Source of the DNA: Cellulophaga sp. F20128 | GTDB taxonomy: Bacteria; Bacteroidota; Bacteroidia; Flavobacteriales; Flavobacteriaceae | Assembly: GCF_023015805.1 (NCBI RefSeq) | Contig: NZ_JALKBA010000004.1 | Span: forward strand, 62,001 to 126,000 | DNA: 64,000 nt | Direction: 5' to 3' | Part shown: piece after piece, positions 1 to 9,270 of the stretch | Layout: the number at the start of each line of letters is the position of its first letter | Position numbering within the stretch: position 1 is the stretch's first letter | Translations under genes and position numbers: made by a program | Notes under the pieces: model-generated | The model's database searches: none | Seen by the model: the letters and a program-made list of their open reading frames with translations, nothing else | What the model was told of the DNA's origin: nothing

Positions 1-8
1 CTTAGATT

Positions 9-1637
9 TTAAACTTGGATCACCCCCAAATTAAAAGGTTTTTCAATAGGAGCATGATTGGCAGCTTCTATACCCATAGCAATCCATTTCCGGGTATCTA
101 GAGGATCTATTACGCCATCGGTCCAAATACGTGAAGCAGCATAATACGGAGATATTTGTGCATCGTATCTCGCTTTTACCTTATCAAATAACTCTTTTTC
201 TTTCTTTTCGTCTATTTCTTCTCCTTTTTTTAATAAAGATGCTTTTTCAATTTGCATTAAAACTTTGGCTGCAGAATTGCCGCTCATAACTGCAAGTTCG
301 GCACTGGGCCAGGCGGCAATTAACCTTGGATCATAAGCCTTACCGCACATGGCGTAGTTTCCGGCTCCATAACTATTGCCAATGACAATAGTAAACTTTG
401 GAACAACAGAATTACTAACAGCGTTAACCATTTTAGCGCCATCTTTAATGATACCTCCGTGTTCACTTTTACTACCCACCATAAACCCAGTTACATCTTG
501 TAAAAAGACAAGCGGAATTTTCTTTTGATTGCAATTGGCTATAAAACGTGTAGCCTTATCTGCGCTATCATTGTATATAACGCCACCAAACTGCATTTCT
601 CCCTTTTGAGTTTTTACTAATTTGCGTTGGTTTGCTACAATACCCACGGCCCAACCATTAATACGGGCATAACCCGTCAGTATTGTTTTTCCGTAACCTT
701 CTTTGTATTGTTCATATTCAGAGTCGTCTACCAAACGCTTAATAATTTCAAGCATATCATACTGGTCACTTCTCGATTTGGGTAAAATACCATAGATGTC
801 TTGTGGATTTTCTTTGGGCTTTTTGGCTTCAACTCTATTAAATCCAGCTTTATCAAAATCTCCAATCTTACTGACAATATTTTTTATTTTATCCAAAGCA
901 TCGGCATCGTCTTTCGCTTTATAATCGGTAACCCCAGAAATTTCACAATGTGTTGTTGCACCGCCTAAAGTTTCGTTGTCTATAATTTCACCAATCGCTG
1001 CTTTCACCAAATAACTTCCAGCTAGAAAAATACTTCCTGTTTTATCAACAATTAAGGCTTCATCACTCATAATGGGCAAATAGGCTCCACCAGCAACGCA
1101 GCTTCCCATGACCGCAGCAATTTGTGTAATTCCCATACTACTCATCACCGCATTATTTCTAAAAATACGACCAAAATGTTCCTTGTCAGGAAAAATTTCA
1201 TCCTGCAGTGGCAGGTAAACACCAGCACTATCTACGAGGTAAATTATAGGTAATCTATTTTCAATGGCAATTTCTTGGGCCCTCAAATTCTTTTTTCCGG
1301 TGATTGGAAACCAGGCACCGGCTTTAACGGTAGCATCGTTGGCGACAACAATACATTGTCTGCCTTGAACATATCCCATTTTTATCACAACACCTCCGGA
1401 GGGGCAACCCCCGTGTTCAGCGTACATACCATCGCCCGCAAAGGCTCCAATTTCAATAGAATCCGTATTGGCATCTAACAAATAGGCAATGCGTTCTCTA
1501 GCCGTCATTTTGCCTTTGGCGTGTTGTTTTTCAATTTTACTTTTACCACCTCCTAACTTTACCTGTGCCAGTCTTCGTTTTAAATCTGATAAAAGGAGTT
1601 TGTTGTGATCTTCGTTTTTATTGAATTTTATGTCCAT
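9..1637 (-). CDS. Acyl-CoA carboxylase beta (carboxyltransferase) subunit, methylcrotonyl-CoA carboxylase-like
   Basis: The 542-residue protein is the carboxyltransferase half of a biotin-dependent acyl-CoA carboxylase; it would move CO2 from carboxybiotin to an acyl-CoA in the cytoplasm. The N-terminal part has KMTARERIAYLLD, the GDGMYAEHGGCPSGGVV stretch and a crotonase-type oxyanion region (VMGSCVAGGAYLP). The C-terminal half repeats the fold with VFLQDVTGFMVG and GNSYGAGNYAMCG. Length and the GGATTHCEISGVTDYK motif fit methylcrotonyl-CoA carboxylase beta best, but propionyl- or geranyl-CoA carboxylase subunits are close relatives, so substrate is inferred. The ATG at 1637 faces the divergent oxidoreductase gene at 1729; a near-consensus -7 box (TATCTTTA on the minus strand, 1661-1668) lies in between. 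The biotin carboxylase partner is not in the window and may lie to the left. Confidence 0.9.
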   Translation of the reverse strand: MDIKFNKNEDHNKLLLSDLKRRLAQVKLGGGKSKIEKQHAKGKMTARERIAYLLDANTDSIEIGAFAGDGMYAEHGGCPSGGVVIKMGYVQGRQCIVVANDATVKAGAWFPITGKKNLRAQEIAIENRLPIIYLVDSAGVYLPLQDEIFPDKEHFGRIFRNNAVMSSMGITQIAAVMGSCVAGGAYLPIMSDEALIVDKTGSIFLAGSYLVKAAIGEIIDNETLGGATTHCEISGVTDYKAKDDADALDKIKNIVSKIGDFDKAGFNRVEAKKPKENPQDIYGILPKSRSDQYDMLEIIKRLVDDSEYEQYKEGYGKTILTGYARINGWAVGIVANQRKLVKTQKGEMQFGGVIYNDSADKATRFIANCNQKKIPLVFLQDVTGFMVGSKSEHGGIIKDGAKMVNAVSNSVVPKFTIVIGNSYGAGNYAMCGKAYDPRLIAAWPSAELAVMSGNSAAKVLMQIEKASLLKKGEEIDEKKEKELFDKVKARYDAQISPYYAASRIWTDGVIDPLDTRKWIAMGIEAANHAPIEKPFNLGVIQV

Positions 1638-1694
1638 TCGTGTGATATTTCATTTGAGTATAAAGATAAGCTGAATAATATATATGAGATTCAT

Positions 1695-1702
1695 TAACTT
1701 TG
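1695..1702 (+). promoter_or_regulatory. Bacteroidota -7 promoter box for the Gfo/Idh/MocA gene
   Basis: TAACTTTG matches the TAnnTTTG -7 consensus and lies 26 nt before the ATG at 1729. No clear TTTG is found 19 nt upstream, so only the -7 half is supported. If real, transcription starts near 1708, which excludes the in-frame upstream ATG at 1684 as the start codon. Confidence 0.45.
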
Positions 1703-1728
1703 ATAAAATTAGAACTAAGAGAAATAAA

Positions 1729-2712
1729 ATGACACAAAAAATACGTTGGGGAATAGTGGGCTTGGGAAATATAGCAGAAAAATTTGCTCAGGACCTAAGT
1801 GTAGTCAAGGATACAGAATTGGTATCTGTAGCCTCCCGAAGTAGGGAGAAGGCTGAAAAATTTGCATCGAAATACAATGTAAAAAATGCGTATGATAGTT
1901 ATACCAGTTTGTTTCATTGTACCGAAGTGGATGTTATTTATATTGCCACTCCACATACCTTACACGCTGAGTTAAGTATTGAAGCTATGAGTTGTGGTAA
2001 ACATATTTTGTGTGAAAAACCCATGGCTGTAAATGCATCGCAATTAAAAAGAATGATTGCGGCAGCAGTAAAGAACAAGGTGTTTTTAATGGAGGCTTTG
2101 TGGAGTAGGTTTTTGCCATCCATAATCCAAACCAAGGTTTTAATTGGGAATAACACCATTGGTGCTGTGACTCATATGAATGTTGATTTTGCTTTTTACG
2201 GAATGGATAGACCAGCAACGGGAAGGGTGTTAAATCCTAATTTAGCAGGTGGCTCCTTGTTAGATATAGGAATTTATCCTGTGTTTTTAGCCTATTTAAT
2301 CTTGGGAAAACCAAAAAACATCCTGGCATCGGCAAATTTTCATTCCACCGGAATCGAAAAACAAATTTCAGTTATTTTTAATTATGATAATGCACAGGCA
2401 TTACTGTACAGTGGGTTAACCTCCAATTCAGAGGTTAAGGCCGAAATTACAGGAGACAAGGGCAGTATAATTTTAGAGCCTAGGTGGCATCATACGGAAA
2501 ACCTTGTTTTAAATACCCAGGGGCAAACGGAAAGAATGGTAGTTCCTAAATTAGGCTTGGGCTATGCCCATGAGATTTTGGAAGTGAATGCCTGTATTAG
2601 AAGTGGAAAGTTAGAAAGTAGTCTGTGGTCTCATCAAAACAGTTTAGATCTAATTAATTTATTAGACGATATAAGGAAGATTTCAGGAATTGTTTTCCCT
2701 TTTGAAGCCTAA
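1729..2712 (+). CDS. Gfo/Idh/MocA family oxidoreductase
   Basis: A 327-residue NAD(P)-dependent oxidoreductase acting on a sugar or polyol-like substrate. The N-terminal Rossmann domain starts immediately (IRWGIVGLGNIAEKFAQDL), and the EKP motif (ILCEKPMAV), whose Lys is catalytic in this family, lies near residue 95. The C-terminal part is the usual alpha/beta substrate domain with the GGSLLDIGIYP segment typical of the trans-1,2-dihydrobenzene-1,2-diol dehydrogenase-like branch. The frame is open from an ATG at 1684, but the -7 box at 1695-1702 and the fact that the fold begins at once favour the ATG at 1729. Transcribed alone; the next gene is 59 nt away. The substrate cannot be told from sequence. 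Confidence 0.85.
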   Translation: MTQKIRWGIVGLGNIAEKFAQDLSVVKDTELVSVASRSREKAEKFASKYNVKNAYDSYTSLFHCTEVDVIYIATPHTLHAELSIEAMSCGKHILCEKPMAVNASQLKRMIAAAVKNKVFLMEALWSRFLPSIIQTKVLIGNNTIGAVTHMNVDFAFYGMDRPATGRVLNPNLAGGSLLDIGIYPVFLAYLILGKPKNILASANFHSTGIEKQISVIFNYDNAQALLYSGLTSNSEVKAEITGDKGSIILEPRWHHTENLVLNTQGQTERMVVPKLGLGYAHEILEVNACIRSGKLESSLWSHQNSLDLINLLDDIRKISGIVFPFEA

Positions 2713-2771
2713 TTTATTAGGTATTTTAGCTATAAAATTACGATATTTGACAACTAATAAACGAACTAAAG

Positions 2772-2954
2772 ATGAAGATGAATAAAAATACAGTTTTAGC
2801 ATGGGCCACATTTATTATGATCGTTGTAGGTCTAGCCTTAATTGCACTAGGTGCGTTTCGATATGATGATGTAGCTGGATGGGGATTTGCATCCGTAGGG
2901 ATTGGTTTTTTTGCCATTGCATGGGTCTTTAATGCGCTAAAAGGAAGGGTGTAA
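2772..2954 (+). CDS. Small conserved membrane protein (CAL67264-type)
   Basis: A 60-residue protein with two hydrophobic helices (about residues 7-28 and 37-55) joined by a short loop with FRYDDVAG. It resembles the flavobacterial small membrane family usually named CAL67264; I recognise it by its VLAWATFIMI start and the NALKGR end. No function is known to me. It lies 58 nt upstream of ettA on the same strand and could be co-transcribed with it. A second in-frame ATG at 2778 would shorten it by two residues. Confidence 0.75.
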   Translation: MKMNKNTVLAWATFIMIVVGLALIALGAFRYDDVAGWGFASVGIGFFAIAWVFNALKGRV

Positions 2955-3012
2955 AGTACAAAGTTTGTTTAGTTACAAAAGCTAAGAGTAAAAATTAAAA
3001 ATAAATTAAGAT

Positions 3013-4704
3013 ATGTCTGACGATAAAAAAGTCATTTTTTCAATGTCTGGGGTTACTAAGACCTTTAAAACGGCAAATACTCCGGTACTTAAAAATATAT
3101 ATTTAAGTTTCTTCTATGGGGCTAAAATTGGAATCTTAGGTCTTAATGGCTCTGGTAAATCTACCCTATTAAAGATTATTGCGGGACAGGATAAAAATTA
3201 CCAGGGCGATGTAGTTTTTTCTCCAGGATACAATGTTGGGTATTTAGAACAAGAACCACAATTAGACGAAGAAAAAACAGTACTAGAAATAGTGAAAGAA
3301 GGGGTTGCAGAAACTGTAGCTATCTTAGATGAATACAATAAGATAAACGATATGTTTGGCTTAGAAGAAGTGTATTCTGATGCGGATAAAATGGACAAGT
3401 TAATGGCTAGGCAAGCCGTATTGCAAGATCAGATAGATGCCAGCAATGCTTGGGAATTAGATACCAAACTAGAAATTGCCATGGACGCCTTACGTACGCC
3501 GGAAGGGGATAAAAAAATAAGTGTACTTTCTGGTGGTGAACGCAGAAGAGTTGCCCTGTGTAGGTTGTTATTGCAAGAACCAGAAATTCTATTATTAGAT
3601 GAACCTACCAACCACTTGGATGCAGAATCTGTACATTGGTTGGAACATCATTTGGCGCAATATAAAGGTACGGTTATTGCCGTAACCCACGATAGGTACT
3701 TTTTAGATAATGTAGCGGGATGGATTTTAGAATTAGACAGGGGAGAAGGGATACCTTGGAAAGGGAACTATTCTTCTTGGTTGGAACAAAAATCCAAGCG
3801 AATGGCAGATGAAAGCAAAGTAGCTTCCAAACGCCAAAAAACATTAGAACGAGAGCTAGAATGGGTACGACAAGGTGCCAAAGGAAGGCAGACGAAACAA
3901 AAGGCTCGTCTAAAGAACTACGATAAATTAATGAGTCAAGATCAAAAACAACTTGATGAAAAATTAGAAATTTATATTCCCAATGGTCCCCGTTTAGGTA
4001 CCAATGTAATCGAGGCAAAGGGAGTTAGTAAAGCCTATGATGATAAATTGTTGTATGAAGATCTAAGTTTTAACTTACCACAAGCTGGTATTGTTGGTAT
4101 TATTGGACCCAATGGTGCTGGAAAGACTACCATTTTTAGAATGATTATGGGAGAAGAAACTCCTGATAAAGGCTCCTTTGAAGTGGGTGATACCGCAAAA
4201 ATTGCCTATGTAGATCAGAGTCACTCTAATATAGATACTGAAAAGACCATTTGGCAAAACTTTAGTGATGAACAAGAGTTGGTTATGATGGGCGGCAAAC
4301 AAGTAAATTCTAGAGCCTATTTAAGTAGGTTTAATTTTTCGGGTAGCGAGCAAAACAAAAAAGTAAGTATGCTTTCTGGAGGTGAGCGTAACCGCTTGCA
4401 TTTGGCCATGACCTTAAAAGAAGAAGGTAACGTGCTACTTTTAGATGAGCCTACCAATGATCTGGATGTGAATACCCTAAGAGCTTTGGAAGAAGGTTTA
4501 GACAATTTTGCAGGTTGTGCAGTAGTTATTTCGCATGATAGATGGTTTTTAGATCGTGTTTGTACTCATATTTTAGCTTTTGAAGGAGATTCGCAGGTGT
4601 ATTTCTTTGAAGGTTCATTTTCAGAATATGAAGAAAATAAAAAGAAACGTTTGGGTGGCGATTTAATACCGAAGCGTATCAAATACAAAAAATTAATTCG
4701 ATAA
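3013..4704 (+). CDS. ettA: Energy-dependent translational throttle protein EttA (ABC-F ATPase)
   Basis: A 563-residue soluble ABC-F protein with two ATP-binding cassettes and no membrane segment. Cassette 1 has Walker A GLNGSGKST (residues 43-51), the signature LSGGERRRVALCR and Walker B LLLDEPTNHLD. A charged, Arg/Lys-rich linker (KRQKTLERELEWVRQGAKGRQTKQKAR) carries the P-site tRNA-interaction motif of the family. Cassette 2 has GPNGAGKTT, LSGGERNRLHLAMTL and LLLDEPTNDLD. EttA binds the ribosomal E site and gates the start of elongation according to ADP/ATP ratio. Length and linker match EttA rather than Uup, which has a C-terminal coiled coil. A bidirectional hairpin at 4725-4758 ends the unit. 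Confidence 0.95.
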   Translation: MSDDKKVIFSMSGVTKTFKTANTPVLKNIYLSFFYGAKIGILGLNGSGKSTLLKIIAGQDKNYQGDVVFSPGYNVGYLEQEPQLDEEKTVLEIVKEGVAETVAILDEYNKINDMFGLEEVYSDADKMDKLMARQAVLQDQIDASNAWELDTKLEIAMDALRTPEGDKKISVLSGGERRRVALCRLLLQEPEILLLDEPTNHLDAESVHWLEHHLAQYKGTVIAVTHDRYFLDNVAGWILELDRGEGIPWKGNYSSWLEQKSKRMADESKVASKRQKTLERELEWVRQGAKGRQTKQKARLKNYDKLMSQDQKQLDEKLEIYIPNGPRLGTNVIEAKGVSKAYDDKLLYEDLSFNLPQAGIVGIIGPNGAGKTTIFRMIMGEETPDKGSFEVGDTAKIAYVDQSHSNIDTEKTIWQNFSDEQELVMMGGKQVNSRAYLSRFNFSGSEQNKKVSMLSGGERNRLHLAMTLKEEGNVLLLDEPTNDLDVNTLRALEEGLDNFAGCAVVISHDRWFLDRVCTHILAFEGDSQVYFFEGSFSEYEENKKKRLGGDLIPKRIKYKKLIR

Positions 4705-4724
4705 TTATTCTGTTTACTGTATTA

Positions 4725-4758
4725 AAAAGCTCCTGAGAAATTATCCTTAGGAGCTTTT
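4725..4758. terminator. Bidirectional intrinsic terminator between ettA and the MBL lipoprotein gene
   Basis: A 13-bp stem (one G-T pair) is formed by 4725-4737 and 4746-4758 with an 8-nt loop. The stem is A-rich at its left foot and T-rich at its right foot, so it can serve both convergent genes. Confidence 0.8.
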
Positions 4759-4774
4759 ATATTTTAAAGAAGGC

Positions 4775-5569
4775 TTAATAGTCGTTTTTTGGATACCAAT
4801 CTAATTGAATAACTTCTATAGATGAATCACCTTCATTTACTAATTTTTTAAACTGTGACACATCACTAACATCCGGTTTTCCTCGGTAATGATAAGGGTA
4901 AACCTGTTTTGGTTTAAATTCTAAAACAGCAGATGCGGCACTTTCTTCGGTCATTGTATAAGGCAGGTTCATGCAAATAAAAGCCTTATCTATATTTTGC
5001 AAGGCACGCATTTCTGGAATATCTTCCGTATCGCCTGAAAAGTAAATGCGTTCATCACCTTTTGTTACTAGGTAACCATTTCCTCTTCCTTTTTCGTGAA
5101 ATTTAAGAGCTTCTTCCCGTAAATTATACATGGGAATGGCAGTTACTGTGATTCCATACCGTTCTTTAGATTCTCCATTAGATAAAATATCCAATTGGGG
5201 TGTAAATTCAGAAGGAATTTTATCTGCCACGGCCTGTGGTACTATGATTTTGGCTTTGCTAGTATTCAAGGCTTGTAGTGTTTCCACGCTAAAGTGGTCA
5301 CCGTGAATATCAGTTATCAAAATTAAATCGGGCTGTTTCTGCCCAGCAAATGCTTCTGCGCCACCAATAGGGTCAACATATACTGTAGTTTCTCCCCATT
5401 CTAAAACAAGGGTAGCATGTTCAATTGGGATAATTTTTAAGTCGGCTTGCGCTTTAATTTCCTCGGTAACTATAGGTTCAATTGCAATATCCTCTGTGGT
5501 TTCCTTCTTGTCTTTACAACTCATTAAGGTAAAAACACATACGGATAGAATGTAAATAGTTGTTTTCAT
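4775..5569 (-). CDS. MBL-fold metallo-hydrolase lipoprotein
   Basis: A 264-residue protein with a lipoprotein signal (hydrophobic stretch ending LMSC, Cys18). The metallo-beta-lactamase fold follows: IEHATLVLEW at the first strand, the metal motif TDIHGDH (family HxHxDH, with Asp in place of the first His), then YFSGDTEDIPEM and a final YPYHYRG. It resembles the UlaG-like/YcjY-like MBL proteins often annotated as L-ascorbate-6-phosphate lactonase relatives, but its placement outside the cytoplasm makes that role unlikely; the substrate is unknown. It follows the CDF transporter by 37 nt on the same strand, so the two are probably one operon. Confidence 0.8.
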   Translation of the reverse strand: MKTTIYILSVCVFTLMSCKDKKETTEDIAIEPIVTEEIKAQADLKIIPIEHATLVLEWGETTVYVDPIGGAEAFAGQKQPDLILITDIHGDHFSVETLQALNTSKAKIIVPQAVADKIPSEFTPQLDILSNGESKERYGITVTAIPMYNLREEALKFHEKGRGNGYLVTKGDERIYFSGDTEDIPEMRALQNIDKAFICMNLPYTMTEESAASAVLEFKPKQVYPYHYRGKPDVSDVSQFKKLVNEGDSSIEVIQLDWYPKNDY

Positions 5570-5606
5570 ATGATTTATTTTTAGGATTCGATCTATGATT
5601 AGTTTT

Positions 5607-6476
5607 TTATTTATCGGGTTCTATATGAATAAGTACTTCTGCTAAATTAGGAATTTTTTGCCGCAAATAATCTTTTAAATTATGCGCAATGTCGTGTCCT
5701 ATTTTTACGGAAACTGATCCATTGACAATGACGTGTAGATCTGCATGGTATTTCATTCCTATTTTTCGAACAAAACATTTTTCTGTACCTAGGACTCCTT
5801 CTACATGCATGGATTTCTCTCTAATTATTACAATAAGGTCATCATAACGTTGCTCATCCATAATTTCACCTAAGGCGGGTCTAAAAATTAAGTAGCTGTT
5901 GTATAAGATAAAGAATGACGCCAAAAGTGCTGCCCAATCGTCTGCAGTTTCATACCCTTTGCCAAAGATTATAGCAATTGAAATTCCAATAAACGCTGTA
6001 ATTGAGGTTATAGCATCACTTCTATGGTGCCATGCATCTGCTCTCAACGAAGAACTGTTTGTTTCCTTACTTTTTTTTAGAACAATACGGTATGCTATTT
6101 CCTTCCATAAAATAATACAGCCCAATACAATTAAGGTCCATGCTTTTGGTATTTTATGGGGAGTTAAAATATTCTGAATACTTTCATAGGCAATAATTGT
6201 AGCCGAAGTCACAAGAAAGGCAACTACAGTAAAGGTGATTAGCGGTTCAATTTTACCATGACCATAGGGATGATTTTTATCGGCTGGTCTTTTGGCGTAC
6301 TTAAGTCCAAACAATACCAATAAGGAAGAAAAAATATCGGTGGTAGATTCAATGGCATCAGCGATTAAGGCATATGAATTTCCAAAAAAACCAGCAAATC
6401 CTTTTATTATAGCCAAACAGACATTACCTATAATACTAAAATAGACAGTTTGGATCGCTTTTTCTTCGTTCTTCAT
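5607..6476 (-). CDS. Cation diffusion facilitator (CDF) family transporter
   Basis: A 289-residue inner-membrane metal/H+ antiporter with six predicted helices and a cytoplasmic C-terminal domain of the ferredoxin-like CDF type (VRKIGMKYHADLHVIVNG, DIAHNLKDYL). Transport-site residues are visible: TM2 carries E43xxxD47 (ADAIESTTD) and TM5 carries H150xxxD154 (DAWHHRSDA). Glu at the first TM2 position instead of the His of zinc CDFs is a subfamily trait and leaves metal choice (Zn, Fe, Mn or Co) open. The histidine-containing loop NHPYGHGKIEP is present. First gene of a likely two-gene operon with the MBL lipoprotein downstream. Confidence 0.92.
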   Translation of the reverse strand: MKNEEKAIQTVYFSIIGNVCLAIIKGFAGFFGNSYALIADAIESTTDIFSSLLVLFGLKYAKRPADKNHPYGHGKIEPLITFTVVAFLVTSATIIAYESIQNILTPHKIPKAWTLIVLGCIILWKEIAYRIVLKKSKETNSSSLRADAWHHRSDAITSITAFIGISIAIIFGKGYETADDWAALLASFFILYNSYLIFRPALGEIMDEQRYDDLIVIIREKSMHVEGVLGTEKCFVRKIGMKYHADLHVIVNGSVSVKIGHDIAHNLKDYLRQKIPNLAEVLIHIEPDK

Positions 6477-6661
6477 TGGCTTAGTTGGAGACTAGATCAT
6501 AAGGCTTAGACAGTACTCTATGGAATTTATATTATTTCATACAGACCAATAGGTTTAAATGAAATTTACCGTTAAACGATTAATTATGACTTTAATCAGA
6601 TTTTAAAATGCAAAAAATCTAAATGTTAAATTAAATCGTATATAAACTTGAACCAATAGAT

Positions 6662-6669
6662 TAGCTTTG
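6662..6669 (+). promoter_or_regulatory. -7 promoter box of the coiled-coil membrane protein gene
   Basis: TAGCTTTG fits TAnnTTTG and is 37 nt before the ATG at 6707. No TTTG lies at the standard distance upstream, so this is a half-supported promoter. The rest of 6477-6661 is AT-rich and holds no gene I can see. Confidence 0.45.
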
Positions 6670-6706
6670 TAAAGTTAATAAATAATAGAGAATTAATAGT
6701 ATTGTT

Positions 6707-7594
6707 ATGAATGAGAAAAAAAGTAATACAGGATTAAAGGTCATTGCGGTTTTATTAGGTGTGGGATTGTTAGGCTCTTTAGCCTATACAGTATCATTAT
6801 ATAAAGACAGAGAAAAGACCAAAACAGTTTTGACTCAAGAAAAAGAGTATGTTGTAAATGACTTAACTAGTTTGCAGTCTGAATACGACAAAGCAATTAT
6901 GGAGAGTAATGCTACCAATGAAGAATTGGTAGAGGCTAGAGACAGAATTACAAAATATATTGATTCTGTGAAGACTATGAAGGCCGATATTACCTCACTT
7001 TCTAGATACAGAAGACAAGTAGATTTGTTAAAGAAGGAAAGAGCTTTTTTACTTAAGAAAGTGGACTCCTTAACGCAGTCTAATTCTTTATTAGCTATGG
7101 AAAGAGATAGTACGTATCAAGAATTATCGAGACAAACGGTATTTAATGATTCTCTGGTTGTACAAAACACCCAATTAGCGGATGCTGTTGAAAAAGGTTC
7201 TGCCTTAAATTTATCGAAATTCTCTGTAGATGCGGTAAGAGAACGTAACAGCGGAAAATTAGTTTCTACAACAAGAGCTCGATCTACGGATAAAATTAAA
7301 GTATGTTTTACTATTGCAGACAATGCTATTGCACAAGCGGGCGATAAGCAATTCTTTATTGAAGTTTTAGATCCTCAAGGCAACGTTTTAGGTGAAGGAA
7401 ATACAACAACCAATGAGAACGGTGCTTCTTTAGCATATAGCAAAGGAACTGCTTTTTACTATGAGAATAAGAATTTAGATGTCTGTGATTACGTAAACAA
7501 ACCAGCAGGTGATTTCCAAAAAGGAAAATATATGGCTATCGTTTATGATTCAAAATTAAAGATTTTAGCTAAAAACGAGTTTGAATTAAAATAA
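6707..7594 (+). CDS. Membrane-anchored coiled-coil protein, unknown function
   Basis: A 295-residue protein. A short polar N terminus is followed by one hydrophobic helix (about residues 11-28), then a long charged heptad-like region to about residue 150 that should form a coiled coil, then a globular C-terminal domain (about 165-295) rich in beta strands (KVCFTIADNAIAQAG, QFFIEVLDPQGNVLG, DFQKGKYMAIVYDSKLKIL). The predicted topology is an inner-membrane anchor with the coiled coil and domain in the periplasm. I recognise this layout from other Flavobacteriaceae but no function. It has its own promoter-like box and a strong terminator at 7619-7657. Confidence 0.8.
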   Translation: MNEKKSNTGLKVIAVLLGVGLLGSLAYTVSLYKDREKTKTVLTQEKEYVVNDLTSLQSEYDKAIMESNATNEELVEARDRITKYIDSVKTMKADITSLSRYRRQVDLLKKERAFLLKKVDSLTQSNSLLAMERDSTYQELSRQTVFNDSLVVQNTQLADAVEKGSALNLSKFSVDAVRERNSGKLVSTTRARSTDKIKVCFTIADNAIAQAGDKQFFIEVLDPQGNVLGEGNTTTNENGASLAYSKGTAFYYENKNLDVCDYVNKPAGDFQKGKYMAIVYDSKLKILAKNEFELK

Positions 7595-7618
7595 GAAACA
7601 CTATTCATTTTTTTGCAT

Positions 7619-7657
7619 AAATAAAGGGTATAATCATTATGATTATACCCTTTATTT
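7619..7657. terminator. Bidirectional intrinsic terminator between 6707 gene and fumC
   Basis: An 18-bp perfect inverted repeat (7619-7636 with 7640-7657) with a 3-nt centre. Its outer part is A/T-rich so that each strand ends in a T-rich run, as expected between converging genes. Confidence 0.8.
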
Positions 7658-7671
7658 AGTGCAAAATGGGA

Positions 7672-9069
7672 TTATTTTAAGGTTCCCACCATTTCTTCTG
7701 GTTTTACCCAATCATCATATTGTTCGGCTGTAACGTAACCTAAGTTAATAGCTTCTTCTTTAAGCGTAGTCCCGTTTTTATGTGCTGTATTGGCTATTTC
7801 TGCCGCTTTGTAATACCCTATTTTAGTATTTAGAGCTGTAACAAGCATTAAAGAGTTGTTCAATAATTCTTTAATAATGGCGTAGTTGGGCTCAATACCT
7901 ACCGCACAATTAATTGTAAAACTAACACAAGCATCTCCTAGTAATTCGGCCGATTGTAAAATGTTGGCTGCCATCATTGGCTTAAAAACATTAAGTTCGT
8001 AATGCCCTTGTGTGCCACCCACGGAAATGGCTACATCATTACCCATAACCTGAGCGCAAACCATAGTTAAGGCTTCACATTGCGTAGGATTCACTTTTCC
8101 TGGCATAATTGAACTACCCGGTTCATTTGCAGGGATAATTATTTCACCAATACCCGAACGTGGACCAGAGGCCATCATTCTAATATCATTAGCAATTTTA
8201 TTTAAAGATACGGCTAGTAACTTCAAAGCACCATGGCTTTCAACGATGGCATCATGTGCAGCAAGTGCTTCAAATTTATTTTCTGCTGTTATAAAAGGTA
8301 AGCCTGTAAATTCTGCAATATATTTTGCTACAAGTACATCATATCCTGCAGGTGTATTTAAACCGGTACCAACAGCAGTACCACCTAAAGCTAGTTCGCT
8401 TAAATGTGGCAATGTGTTTTCTAAAGCCTTTAGACCGTGATTTAATTGAGATACATAGCCCGAAAATTCTTGACCTAAGGTTAGGGGGGTGGCATCCATA
8501 AGATGCGTCCTTCCAATTTTTACTACTTTGGCGAATTCCTTCGATTTTTTATCCAAAGTATCTCGCAGTTGTTTTACACCTGGAATCGTGTTTTCCACAA
8601 TTTTTTTATACGCAGCAATATGCATTCCTGTTGGAAAAGTATCGTTAGAAGATTGCGATTTATTGACATCATCATTGGGTTGAATGGTTTTTTCACCTTC
8701 ACCAATTACATGACCAGCAATTTCATGAGCCCTGTTGGCTATTACCTCATTCAGATTCATATTACTCTGTGTGCCAGAACCTGTTTGCCAAATTACAAGC
8801 GGAAATTGGTCATTGTGTTTTCCTGCTAAAATTTCATCACAAACGGTAGCAATTAAATCTCTCTTTTCCTCTGCTAAAACACCTAATTCACAATTTGTAT
8901 AGGCAGCCGCTTTTTTTAAATAAGCAAAACCATATACTATATCTAAAGGCATAGAAGCAGCAGGGCCAATTTTAAAATTGTTTCTAGAGCGTTCTGTTTG
9001 TGCTCCCCAATATTTATCTGAAGGTACTTCTACCTTACCCATTGTGTCTTTTTCGATTCTAAAGCTCAT
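7672..9069 (-). CDS. fumC: Fumarate hydratase class II
   Basis: A 465-residue cytoplasmic fumarase that interconverts fumarate and L-malate in the TCA cycle. Family marks are present in order: [12 protein letters not shown] near the N terminus, [51 protein letters not shown] with the active-site His, GTAVGTGLN, and the fumarate-lyase signature [11 protein letters not shown]. Length equals that of other class II enzymes, which need no Fe-S cluster. It is transcribed alone; a -7 box at 9091-9098 places the 5' end about 17 nt before the ATG. Confidence 0.97.
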   Translation of the reverse strand: MSFRIEKDTMGKVEVPSDKYWGAQTERSRNNFKIGPAASMPLDIVYGFAYLKKAAAYTNCELGVLAEEKRDLIATVCDEILAGKHNDQFPLVIWQTGSGTQSNMNLNEVIANRAHEIAGHVIGEGEKTIQPNDDVNKSQSSNDTFPTGMHIAAYKKIVENTIPGVKQLRDTLDKKSKEFAKVVKIGRTHLMDATPLTLGQEFSGYVSQLNHGLKALENTLPHLSELALGGTAVGTGLNTPAGYDVLVAKYIAEFTGLPFITAENKFEALAAHDAIVESHGALKLLAVSLNKIANDIRMMASGPRSGIGEIIIPANEPGSSIMPGKVNPTQCEALTMVCAQVMGNDVAISVGGTQGHYELNVFKPMMAANILQSAELLGDACVSFTINCAVGIEPNYAIIKELLNNSLMLVTALNTKIGYYKAAEIANTAHKNGTTLKEEAINLGYVTAEQYDDWVKPEEMVGTLK

Positions 9070-9090
9070 TATACTAAATTTTTATAGCTG

Positions 9091-9098
9091 CAAAGGTA
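9091..9098 (-). promoter_or_regulatory. -7 promoter box of fumC
   Basis: On the minus strand this reads TACCTTTG, an exact TAnnTTTG match, 22 nt upstream of the fumC ATG. There is no exact TTTG 19 nt further upstream. The rest of the 9099-9270 interval has no gene that I can support. Confidence 0.5.
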
Positions 9099-9270
9099 CA
9101 ATATTGTGAAAATAATTTTGACTATTTTAAGGCTAGATTTGGATGAAACTATAAACAATCACCTTTTTATGTTCGGAATATTTACTTCAGTCTCCGGGTT
9201 AAAAAATAGTAGGTATTATGATTTTAGTAGGGGACCCAGGCTGCTTTGAAGTAGGTCTTTATGAAATAGA